Source: DATFQI01 sp963831105 (GTDB lineage Bacteria > Actinomycetota > Thermoleophilia > Solirubrobacterales > Solirubrobacteraceae). Taken from it: a DNA stretch of 64,000 nucleotides. Location of the stretch: NCBI GenBank assembly GCA_963831105.1, contig CAWHOS010000003.1, positions 1,240,001-1,304,000 on the forward strand, given 5' to 3'. Shown here one piece after another: positions 9,423 through 16,281 of this stretch. The notes beneath the pieces were generated by a model. The model did not search any database, had not been told where the DNA came from, and worked only from the letters and a program-made list of their open reading frames with translations. The stretch's first letter is position 1, and each line of letters starts with the position of its first letter. Made by a program: the position numbers and the translations under genes.

Positions 9423-9598
9423 TACCTTGCCCGCGCGGGCGCCGCGCGGGCCGACGGGCGCGGCCGGCGCCCGCGCGGGCGGTCGCCGCGGCCGAAGGCG
9501 TAGGGGTCGCGGCGCTGGGCCGTCTCGAGGTCGATCATCCGGATGCGCGAGTCGGAGTCGTCGGCCGGTCGCGCCTGGGTCTTGCGGGAGCGGAACAT
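9422..9598 (-). CDS. small basic hypothetical protein
   Basis: 58-residue arginine-rich open frame starting MFRSRKTQARPADDS. It does not match anything I know. Support for coding comes from codon use: nearly every third position is G or C, as in neighbouring genes, and the residues include a non-repetitive central part (SDSRIRMIDLETAQRRDPYA). Ribosome-binding site is weak (AGAGG). It lies 40 bases downstream of the TetR gene on the same strand and could be co-transcribed. The C-terminal third is low-complexity Arg/Pro/Ala. Confidence 0.5.
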   Translation of the reverse strand: MFRSRKTQARPADDSDSRIRMIDLETAQRRDPYAFGRGDRPRGRRPRPSARAAPARAR

Positions 9599-9638
9599 GG
9601 GGAGCCTCTGGGGAGAAGGTGGCGTTTCGCTACCTACG

Positions 9639-10259
9639 CTACCGCGCCGCGCGGGCGAGCGCGATGGCATCGCTCACACAAGCCAGCCGCACCCGCTCCG
9701 CGTCCAGTGAGAACGCGCCGGGCACGCCCGGCGCCGCCTCGTGGACCCCGATGCCGATGCGCGCGAGGTGCATCGTCCCGAGCACCTGCGTGTAGATGCG
9801 GTTCGCCGCGAAGTCCGGCTCGCGCACGCCCTCGTCGGCGAGGATCCGCGCGAGCGGCGCCAGGCAGGCGGACATCGAGGCGCCCAGGCGCAGCCACGTG
9901 CCGTCGCCGACGCGCTCGCGCAGCTCGTCGGCGGGCCGGCGCATCAGCGACAGCGCGCAATCCAGGAACGCCGGGTAGCGCAAGCAGAAGCGCGTGAAGC
10001 GGTCGAGCGCGTCGCGCAAGCCCTCGTGCGGCTCGAGCGCGACCTCGCGCAATTCGTCCAGATAGTGGGTGACGGTGAGGACGTAGAGCTCCTCCTTGGA
10101 CGAGAACACCCGGTAGATGAGCGCCTTGTTGATCCCGACGGCGCGGGCGATCTCCTCCATCGGGGCGTCCTGGAGCCCGCGCTCGTCGAACAGCGCGCGG
10201 GTCGCCGCGACGAGGTCGCGTTCCCGGTCACGGCGGGTACTTGCTGCGGACGGAGCCAT
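9639..10259 (-). CDS. TetR-family transcriptional regulator
   Basis: 206-residue one-component repressor. The helix-turn-helix occupies residues 15-62 (RALFDERGLQDAPMEEIARA, then VGINKALIYRVFSSKEEL), followed by a helical ligand-binding domain. It is divergent from an acyl-CoA dehydrogenase gene with only 54 bp between starts and an inverted repeat there, so it most likely represses that gene and itself in response to an acyl-CoA or fatty acid. A -10-like TACGCT (complement of 10269-10274) is 9 bases before its ATG. Confidence 0.9.
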   Translation of the reverse strand: MAPSAASTRRDRERDLVAATRALFDERGLQDAPMEEIARAVGINKALIYRVFSSKEELYVLTVTHYLDELREVALEPHEGLRDALDRFTRFCLRYPAFLDCALSLMRRPADELRERVGDGTWLRLGASMSACLAPLARILADEGVREPDFAANRIYTQVLGTMHLARIGIGVHEAAPGVPGAFSLDAERVRLACVSDAIALARAAR

Positions 10260-10264
10260 GCCAC

Positions 10265-10285
10265 ACACAGCGTAACCGTCTGTGT
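10265..10285. promoter_or_regulatory. probable TetR operator
   Basis: ACACAG and CTGTGT form perfect 6-bp arms around a 9-base spacer (CGTAACCGT) in the intergenic gap between the divergent TetR and acyl-CoA dehydrogenase genes. It overlaps the TetR gene's own -10-like hexamer, which fits autorepression. Binding is inferred. Confidence 0.5.
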
Positions 10286-10313
10286 AAACATGAGTTACAT
10301 GGAAGCCGCAACC

Positions 10314-11534
10314 ATGACCGAGACCCCCTTCTCCCTCGAGCTCTCGCAGGACCAGCGCGACATCCGCGACTGGGTCCACGGGTTCGCCGAGGGCGTCGTC
10401 CGCCCCGCCGCCTCCGAGTGGGACGAGCGCGAGGAGACCCCCTGGCCGATCATCGGCGAGGCGCAGAAGATCGGCCTCTACGGCTTCGAGGCGCTGGCCC
10501 AGTTCTGGAGCGACGAGAGCGGTCTGACGCTGCCGATCGTCAACGAGGAGCTGTTCTGGGGCGACGCGGGCATCGGCATGGCGATCATGGGCACCTCGCT
10601 CGCGGTCGCGGCGATCTTCGGCCAGGGCACGGGCGACCAGATCGGCGAGTGGATCCCGCAGTGCTTCGGCACCCCTGAGGACCCCGCCGTCGCCGCGTTC
10701 TGCGTGTCCGAGCCCGATGCGGGCTCCGACGTCTCGTCCCTGCGCACGCGCGCGGTCTACGACGGGGCCAAGGACGAGTGGGTCATCAACGGCCAGAAGG
10801 CGTGGGCGACCAACGGCGGGATCGCCGGCGTGCACGTCGTCGTGGCGTCCGTCGACAAGGAGCTCGGCTCGCGCGGGCAGGCGGCGTTCGTGGTCCCGCC
10901 CGGGACGGCCGGCCTGACCATGGGCACGAAGGTCAAGAAGCACGGGCTGCGCGCCTCGCACACCGCCGACGTCTTCCTCGACGACTGCCGCGTGCCCGGC
11001 TCGTGCCTGCTCGGCGGCAAGGAGAAGCTCGACGAGCGGATGGCGCGCGCCCGCGAGGGCACGCGCTCGCGCGGCCAAGCCGCGATGCAGACCTTCGAGG
11101 CCTCGCGCCCGACCGTCGGCGCGCAGGCGATCGGCATCGCGCGCGCCGCCTACGAGTACGCGCTCGAGTACGCCGGCAACCGCGTCCAGTTCGGCAAGCC
11201 GATCATCGACAACCAGGCGATCGCGTTCGCGCTGGCGGACATGAAGACCGAGATCGACGCGGCCCGCCTGCTCGTCTGGCGCGCCTCGTGGATGGGCCGC
11301 CAGGGCAAGACGTTCGAGAACGCCGAGGGCTCGATGTCCAAGCTCAAGGCCGGCGAGGTGGCGGTGTGGGTCACGGAGCGCGCGATCCAGATCCTCGGCG
11401 GCAACGGCTACACGCGCGAGTACCCCGTCGAGCGCTGGCACCGCGACGCGAAGATCTACACGATCTTCGAGGGCACCTCGGAGATCCAGCGGCTCGTCGT
11501 CGCGCGCGCCATTTCCGGGCGGCAGATCCGTTAG
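10314..11534 (+). CDS. acyl-CoA dehydrogenase
   Basis: FAD-dependent enzyme introducing the alpha-beta double bond into acyl-CoA in beta-oxidation or a related pathway. About 406 residues. Seen: FCVSEPDAGSDVSSLRTRA (FAD/substrate loop), NGQKAWATNG, RVQFGKPIIDNQAIAFALAD, QILGGNGYTREYPVERWHRD, and the catalytic glutamate region IFEGTSEIQR near the C-terminus. ATG 10314 has GGAAG 8 bases upstream; ATGs at 10290 and 10299 are possible but the first abuts the operator. The stop is followed after one base by a 29-bp palindromic repeat. Confidence 0.94.
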   Translation: MTETPFSLELSQDQRDIRDWVHGFAEGVVRPAASEWDEREETPWPIIGEAQKIGLYGFEALAQFWSDESGLTLPIVNEELFWGDAGIGMAIMGTSLAVAAIFGQGTGDQIGEWIPQCFGTPEDPAVAAFCVSEPDAGSDVSSLRTRAVYDGAKDEWVINGQKAWATNGGIAGVHVVVASVDKELGSRGQAAFVVPPGTAGLTMGTKVKKHGLRASHTADVFLDDCRVPGSCLLGGKEKLDERMARAREGTRSRGQAAMQTFEASRPTVGAQAIGIARAAYEYALEYAGNRVQFGKPIIDNQAIAFALADMKTEIDAARLLVWRASWMGRQGKTFENAEGSMSKLKAGEVAVWVTERAIQILGGNGYTREYPVERWHRDAKIYTIFEGTSEIQRLVVARAISGRQIR

Positions 11535-11535
11535 C

Positions 11536-11564
11536 GCAAGAAGGGTGCCTGACACCTTTCTTGC
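11536..11564 (+). repeat. 29-bp palindromic repeat, copy 1
   Basis: GCAAGAAGGGTGCC, a T, then GACACCTTTCTTGC: a hairpin with 12 of 14 pairs. One of four copies in the window (others at 12319, 48767, 48843). It follows the acyl-CoA dehydrogenase stop by one base and runs into the next gene, whose GTG start (11545) and first codons lie inside it. Confidence 0.85.
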
Positions 11565-12309
11565 ACGTACCGCCGCGAGGCTGCGGCGACTGGACTCCGG
11601 CGAGCGCCTCGTCGCGCTCGCCCGGGCGGGCAGGCGGCGCCTGCCCGGCGACCACTCCTACGGCGACCCGCTGTCGCTGTCCGGTGACGAGCCGCCACAG
11701 GTGATCGGGCGCGGCCTGAGCGCCATCGCCGACGAGCGCCCGAGCGCGCTGCGCGAGCTCGGGATGGGCGCGCTGCAGGTCTGGCAGGGCCTGTCGGAGG
11801 CGCAGGGCCGCGGCCACGGGGACCGGGAGGTGGCGATCCTCTTCACCGACCTCGTGGACTTCTCCGACTGGGTGCTCGAGGCCGGCGACGAGCAGGCCGT
11901 CGTGCTGGTGCGGGAGGTCGGAAAGGCGGTCGAGGGCGCCGTCCGCGCCCACGGCGGGCGCGTCGTCAAGCGCCTGGGCGACGGCGTGATGGCGGTCTTC
12001 GAGGACCCGGCTGCCGCGGTGCAGGCGGGCTGCGAGGCCGCCGGCGCGGCCGGCGAGCTGCACCCGCCGGGCCTGCGGGCGGGCGTGCACCTGGGGCGCC
12101 CGCGCAAGCTCGGCGGCGACTACTTCGGCGTCGACGTCAACGTCGCCGCGCGCGTCGCCGCGGCCGCCGGCGGCGGCGAGGTGCTCGTCTCCGACGCGGT
12201 CCGCGACCGGCTGGACCCGCACGAGATCTCCACGCGCCGCCGCTGGCGCTTCAAGCCCAAGGGCGCGCCGAAGGGCCTGCAGGCGTTCGTCGCCGAGACG
12301 TCCGGCTGA
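11545..12309 (+). CDS. class III adenylate/guanylate cyclase
   Basis: Soluble nucleotide cyclase, about 254 residues with one catalytic domain (about 92-250) and a short helical N-terminus. Metal-binding aspartate motif ILFTDLVDFSDWV, the KRLGDGVMAVF turn and the NVAARV Asn/Arg motif are present, so activity is plausible as a homodimer; the lysine before LGDG favours ATP. No membrane segment. The only usable start, GTG 11545, is inside a palindromic repeat, so the first residues (PDTFLA) are repeat-encoded; the true start is uncertain. A second copy of the repeat follows the stop. Confidence 0.85.
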   Translation: MPDTFLARTAARLRRLDSGERLVALARAGRRRLPGDHSYGDPLSLSGDEPPQVIGRGLSAIADERPSALRELGMGALQVWQGLSEAQGRGHGDREVAILFTDLVDFSDWVLEAGDEQAVVLVREVGKAVEGAVRAHGGRVVKRLGDGVMAVFEDPAAAVQAGCEAAGAAGELHPPGLRAGVHLGRPRKLGGDYFGVDVNVAARVAAAAGGGEVLVSDAVRDRLDPHEISTRRRWRFKPKGAPKGLQAFVAETSG

Positions 12310-12318
12310 CGCCCGGAT

Positions 12319-12347
12319 GCAAGAACGGTGCCTGGCACCTTTCTTGC
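12319..12347 (+). repeat. 29-bp palindromic repeat, copy 2
   Basis: GCAAGAACGGTGCC, T, GGCACCTTTCTTGC: 13 of 14 pairs. Starts 9 bases after the cyclase stop. With copy 1 it brackets the cyclase gene. It could act as a bidirectional terminator. Confidence 0.88.
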
Positions 12348-12365
12348 GCGGGTAACGCTCCGGGA

Positions 12366-14120
12366 ATGAGAGCGTTCGTGTCCGGCGCGATCCTCGCGGG
12401 GCTGCTGGCCCTCGCAGCGCCGGCCTCCGCCGCCGAGTGCCCGAACGCCGCCGCGGCGACCGTGCCCGGGGCGGAGCGCCAGGACCGCGCCTGCCTCGAC
12501 GACCTCACCACCGCGGGCACGCAGACCAACGGGCACACGGATCGCAGCGACTGGGAGGGCCTGAACGCGTCGGGCACCAGGAACCCGACCGGCGTGCCCG
12601 GGCTGCAGATCGACGGCTACTTCCCCGACAGCTCGACGACGAACACCACGCACGGCTGGAACCACGACAGCCAGTTCGTGATCCGGCTCCCGGACGACTG
12701 GAACGGCAAGCTCGTGATCACGGGCGCGCCGGGCGTGCGCAAGCAGTACGCGAGCGACTTCGTGATCGGCGACCACGTGCTCGGCAAGGGCTACGCCTAC
12801 GCCTCGACCGACAAGGGCAACACCGGCACGGCGTTCTACGAGGACGGCGCCGAGCCCGGCGACGCGATCGCGGAGTGGAACCGGCGCGTGACCGAGCTGG
12901 CGGTCGCCGCCAAGGAGACCGTCGCGCGCCGCTACGGCCGCGCGGCGGCGCGCACGTACGTGACCGGCATCTCCAACGGCGGCTACCTGACGCGCTGGCA
13001 GCTCGAGAACCGGCCCGACCTCTACGACGGCGGCGTCGACTGGGAGGGCACGCTGTTCGACTCCACCCCGGGGCTGAACCTGCTCTCGTTCCTGCCGCCG
13101 GCCCTGAAGCACTACCCGCGCTACCGGGCGACCGGCGATCAGGCGGCGCACGACGCGATCATCGCCGCGGGCTTCGCGCCCGGCTCGGAGTTCCTCTGGG
13201 ACGACCACTACGCCGTCTACTGGGACCTCACCCAGCGCACCTACCGCGAGGAGCTCGACCCGGGCTGGGACGGCGCGACCGAGGCGGGCACGCCGTTCTG
13301 CCCGTCCGGCACGCCGAACTGCGATGCCGACTACGACTACGCCTCGCGGCCGGCGCCCGTGCGGGCGGCCGTCGACAAGGTCGCCAACACGGGCCGGATC
13401 GGCAAGCCGCTGCTGACGCTGCACGGCACGCTCGACACGCTGCTGCCGATCCGCGTCGACTCCGACGTCTACGCGCGCAAGGTCGCCGCCGCGGGCGCCG
13501 GCGCGCTGCACCGCTACTACGTGATCGAGGCCGGCAACCACGTCGACGGCCGCTACGACACCTTCCCCGACAGGCTGCGGCCGATGCTGCCGTGCCATCG
13601 CACGGCGTTCGCCGCGCTCGAGCGCTGGGTGGAGCAGGGCGCTCCGCCGCCGAACAGCCAGTTCGTGCGCAAGCCGAACGGCGGCGACGTCGTCAACTCC
13701 TGCGAGCTCGCACCGGCTTCGAGCGCCGGGGGCGGGCCGACCGTTCCCGGCGGCCAGGCGCGCCGCCCGCGCGGGCGGCTGCGGGTGAGCGTGACGCCGC
13801 GGCGCGACCGCCGGCGCCCGTACCGCTTCCGCACGCGCGGCCGGCTCGTGCGCCCGGCCGGCGTGACCGCCGCCGCCGGGTGCCGCGGCACGGTCACCGT
13901 GCAGGTCAAGGCCGGCCGGCGGACGATCTCGGCGCGCCGCGCGCGGCTCCGGCGCTCCTGCCGCTTCTCCTCGCGCGTGACGTTCCGGCGCGCGGCGCGG
14001 CTCGGCCGCGGGCGCCTGAAGTTCGTCGTGCGCTTCTCCGGCAACCGCGCCATCGCGCCCGGCTCGGCGCGGACCGTGCGCGTGCGCGCCGCGGTCAGGC
14101 GGCGGCCAGCGCGAGGCTGA
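12366..14120 (+). CDS. secreted alpha/beta-hydrolase with basic C-terminal domain
   Basis: 584-residue exported esterase-like protein. Sec signal peptide ending PASA-AE near residue 24. Nucleophile elbow GISNGGY near residue 201, acid in HGTLDTLLPI and histidine in EAGNHVDGRYD complete a Ser-Asp-His triad. The body resembles tannase / 3-hydroxybutyrate-oligomer hydrolase relatives. After about residue 460 a Gly/Pro linker leads to an Arg-rich beta-type domain with a conserved cysteine pair that may bind anionic cell-wall polymers. Substrate unknown. Its last codons overlap the convergent nucleotidyltransferase gene by 26 bases. Confidence 0.82.
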   Translation: MRAFVSGAILAGLLALAAPASAAECPNAAAATVPGAERQDRACLDDLTTAGTQTNGHTDRSDWEGLNASGTRNPTGVPGLQIDGYFPDSSTTNTTHGWNHDSQFVIRLPDDWNGKLVITGAPGVRKQYASDFVIGDHVLGKGYAYASTDKGNTGTAFYEDGAEPGDAIAEWNRRVTELAVAAKETVARRYGRAAARTYVTGISNGGYLTRWQLENRPDLYDGGVDWEGTLFDSTPGLNLLSFLPPALKHYPRYRATGDQAAHDAIIAAGFAPGSEFLWDDHYAVYWDLTQRTYREELDPGWDGATEAGTPFCPSGTPNCDADYDYASRPAPVRAAVDKVANTGRIGKPLLTLHGTLDTLLPIRVDSDVYARKVAAAGAGALHRYYVIEAGNHVDGRYDTFPDRLRPMLPCHRTAFAALERWVEQGAPPPNSQFVRKPNGGDVVNSCELAPASSAGGGPTVPGGQARRPRGRLRVSVTPRRDRRRPYRFRTRGRLVRPAGVTAAAGCRGTVTVQVKAGRRTISARRARLRRSCRFSSRVTFRRAARLGRGRLKFVVRFSGNRAIAPGSARTVRVRAAVRRRPARG

Positions 14121-14817
14121 CGAGCGCGTCCCGCTCGTCCGCCGTCGGGGGCGCCACGGTCGGGTCGTCGCGGTGGGCGAGCGCCCGGTCGACGGGTGAG
14201 GGGTCCTCGAGGCGCTCGCGCGCCCACGCGGCCGCCGCGCCCTTGGACCGCCACACGCCGTCGGTCGCCCACGCCCACGAGCGGCACGCCGCGAGCACGG
14301 TCTGGGCGTCGTCGCCGCCGGCGGATCCGTACCAGCCGAGCGCGGCGCGGACCGCGTCCGCGACCTGCGCGCGCGGGAGGTCGGGGAGCACGTCGTCGCT
14401 CGGCGGGCCGGCGAGCGCGATCGCGTGCGAGCGCCCGATCGCCAGGTCGAGCACGAACCAGAAGCGCGGCTCCTCCGCGGCGTCGAAGGAGAGGCGCCGC
14501 TCCATCCGCGGGCCGGTGTTGAGGTTGAGCTGGTACGCGGGGACGTGCAGGTCCTCGCGCGCGTAGAGCACCAGCTCGAGCCCGCGTGCGGGGCACGGGA
14601 ACGCCTCGTGGGAGGCGAGCTCGGCGATCCGCTCCCGCTCGGCGAGCGACAGGCGCCCCGAGGTCACGGCCTGGACGTCGAGGTCGCTGCGGGCGGGATC
14701 GAAGTCCCCCAGCGCCGCCGAGCCGAGCAGCCACACGCCCGCCAGCCGCGACCCCGCGACCGCCTCGAGCCGGCCGACGAGCGCGGCGAGGTAGTCGGGG
14801 AAGGGCGGGTCGGGCAC
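14095..14817 (-). CDS. nucleotidyltransferase, aminoglycoside adenylyltransferase-like
   Basis: 240 residues. N-terminal nucleotidyltransferase fold with GSAALGDFDPARSDLDVQ (GS-x9-DxD, residues about 28-41), then an all-helical C-terminal domain with RAALGWYGSAGG and WAWATDGVWRSKGAAAAWA, the layout of ANT(3'')/AadA-like enzymes. It could adenylylate an aminoglycoside or another small molecule; no resistance context is seen. GTG 14817 starts 5 bases after the thioesterase stop, so the two are probably co-transcribed. Confidence 0.75.
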   Translation of the reverse strand: MPDPPFPDYLAALVGRLEAVAGSRLAGVWLLGSAALGDFDPARSDLDVQAVTSGRLSLAERERIAELASHEAFPCPARGLELVLYAREDLHVPAYQLNLNTGPRMERRLSFDAAEEPRFWFVLDLAIGRSHAIALAGPPSDDVLPDLPRAQVADAVRAALGWYGSAGGDDAQTVLAACRSWAWATDGVWRSKGAAAAWARERLEDPSPVDRALAHRDDPTVAPPTADERDALVSLALAAA

Positions 14818-14822
14818 GCGTG

Positions 14823-15233
14823 TCAGCCGATCGCGTAGGCCTCCAGCTGCTCGCGAACCCAGCCCGGGATGGCCTGCTTGCCCATCGTCGCAGGATCCAC
14901 GAACACGTACACGGTGCGGCCCTCCACGAGCGGCTCGCCGTCGCGGGAGGCGGTGAAGCGCACGATCATCGACGTCGTCCCGAGGCGCTCGATCCCGACG
15001 GAGATCGCGAGCTCGTCGTCGAAGCGCGCCGAGCCCTTGAAGCGCGCGGTCGTCTCCGCCAGCACCACGTCGCTGCCGGCCTCCACGAGCGCGCCGTAGC
15101 TGCCGAACGCGGCCCGGAACCACTCGGTCAGCGTCACGTCGAAGTACGTGAACCAGTTCGCGTTGAACACGATCCCCTGCGCGTCGCACTCGTGGTAGCG
15201 GACGCGAAACGTGTGGACGAAGGGCTCAGGCAT
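14823..15233 (-). CDS. acyl-CoA thioesterase, 4HBT/YbgC-like
   Basis: 136-residue hot-dog-fold thioesterase. The catalytic aspartate region is RYHECDAQGIVFNANWFTYFD (D at about 17), followed by TEWFRAAFGSYG and the beta strands ending in VEGRTVYVFVDPATM. Hydrolyses an acyl-CoA or hydroxybenzoyl-CoA-type substrate. ATG 15233 lies 6 bases after the tRNA-Ser on the same strand, so it may be read from the tRNA transcript. Confidence 0.88.
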   Translation of the reverse strand: MPEPFVHTFRVRYHECDAQGIVFNANWFTYFDVTLTEWFRAAFGSYGALVEAGSDVVLAETTARFKGSARFDDELAISVGIERLGTTSMIVRFTASRDGEPLVEGRTVYVFVDPATMGKQAIPGWVREQLEAYAIG

Positions 15234-15238
15234 CTCAG

Positions 15239-15327
15239 CGGAGGGGGAGGGATTCGAACCCCCGGGACCGGTCTCCCGGCCCAACGGTTTTCAAGACCGC
15301 CGCATTCAACCGCTCTGCCACCCCTCC
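15239..15327 (-). tRNA. tRNA-Ser (anticodon TGA)
   Basis: Reading the complement, acceptor GGAGGGG pairs with CCCCTCC, discriminator G; anticodon loop CTTGAAA gives TGA. A long variable arm (GGGCCGGGAGACCGGTCCC region) marks a class II tRNA, and GGTTCGAATCC is the T arm. CCA is not encoded. About 89 nt. Confidence 0.96.
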
Positions 15328-15385
15328 GGAGCGTGGGAGCTTAGGAGAGCCGCCCGGCCCCCGTCAGGGGGCCGGGCCGACCCGG

Positions 15386-16268
15386 TCAGTGCTTGTGCGG
15401 GAGCGTCTTCGGCGACCAGGTCCGCGATCACCGCGTAGCCCTTCGTGTTCGGGTGGATGTCGCGGTAGAGGCAGTACGCCGTCAGCCGGCAGACCTCCGC
15501 GACGGCGACCGGGATCTCGCCGTAGGGCGCCAGCGTGGTCGTCTGCTCGAGCGGCGTGTAGGCGCGCGTGGCCTTCGTGACGTCGACGAAGCGGCCCTTG
15601 ACCGAGGTGTACATCTCCTTCAGCGCCGGGTTGAGGAGCGACTGGAAGGCGACGACGGAGAGCTTCGCGAGCTCCTGGTTCGGGTTCTCCCCGACCCAGG
15701 AGCCGAGGATCACATCGGGGTAGGTGATGCCGACGATCCGGGTCTTCGGGCCGGCCGCCGTGCGCAGGCGCTTGAGCAGCTTCTTGCCGTTGGCCTTGAC
15801 CTTGTCCATCGCGGGCCCGACGCAGGCGACCGGGTCGGCCTCGCGGACGCACGAGGTGACGTCGTTGCCGCCGATCGAGACGGTGATCAGCTTCACCTGG
15901 CCGCGATGCTTCCGCAGGAACCGCTCGGCCGCGGTCGCCTGCGTCTGGCCGGCGTAGTCCACGCCGCCCGGGCCGAGGCCGCCGCACTTGGTCTTGCGCT
16001 TGAGGATCGAGACGGTGGTCTCGCCCCCGCAGCCGAAGTTGACGAGCTTGAGCTTGTAGCCGCGCGCCTTGGCCTTGCCGACGACCTGGTAGGCGAACCC
16101 GTCGCGGGTCGTCCGGGCGTCGGTCTGCGAGAAGCGCTGGTAGCCGGCGGCGTAGGAGTCGCCGAGCGAGACGTAGTACGAGGGCTTGGCCTTGGCCGCC
16201 TGGGCTGCGGCGGGAAGGGCGAGCAGGGAGATGGCCGCGACCAGCGCGGCGAGGATACGACGGGGCAT
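15386..16268 (-). CDS. secreted SGNH/GDSL hydrolase (frameshift near its end)
   Basis: Exported lipase/esterase-like enzyme, about 293 residues. Signal peptide MPRRILAALVAAISLLALP..., then block I LGDSYAAGYQ with the nucleophile, block II NFGCGGETT, block III IGGNDVTSC and block V RDIHPNTKGYAVIADLV. As written, the frame runs past the expected end into the tRNA-Ser gene (stop 15306); dropping one base near 15404 restores a normal terminus LPHKH and stop at 15386. TAGCCT (complement, 16276-16281) stands 7 bases before the ATG. Substrate unknown. Confidence 0.85.
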
Positions 16269-16275
16269 GGCGGCC

Positions 16276-16281
16276 AGGCTA
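16276..16281 (-). promoter_or_regulatory. -10 hexamer of SGNH hydrolase gene
   Basis: TAGCCT on the complement, 7 bases before ATG 16268; fits a leaderless transcript. It overlaps the stop of the upstream GGDEF gene. Confidence 0.45.

Noticed and set aside
15306..15385. SGNH hydrolase reading on into the tRNA-Ser gene
   Set aside because: Removing one base near 15404 gives a normal C-terminus (LPHKH) and stop at 15386, so the extension is a frameshift product.
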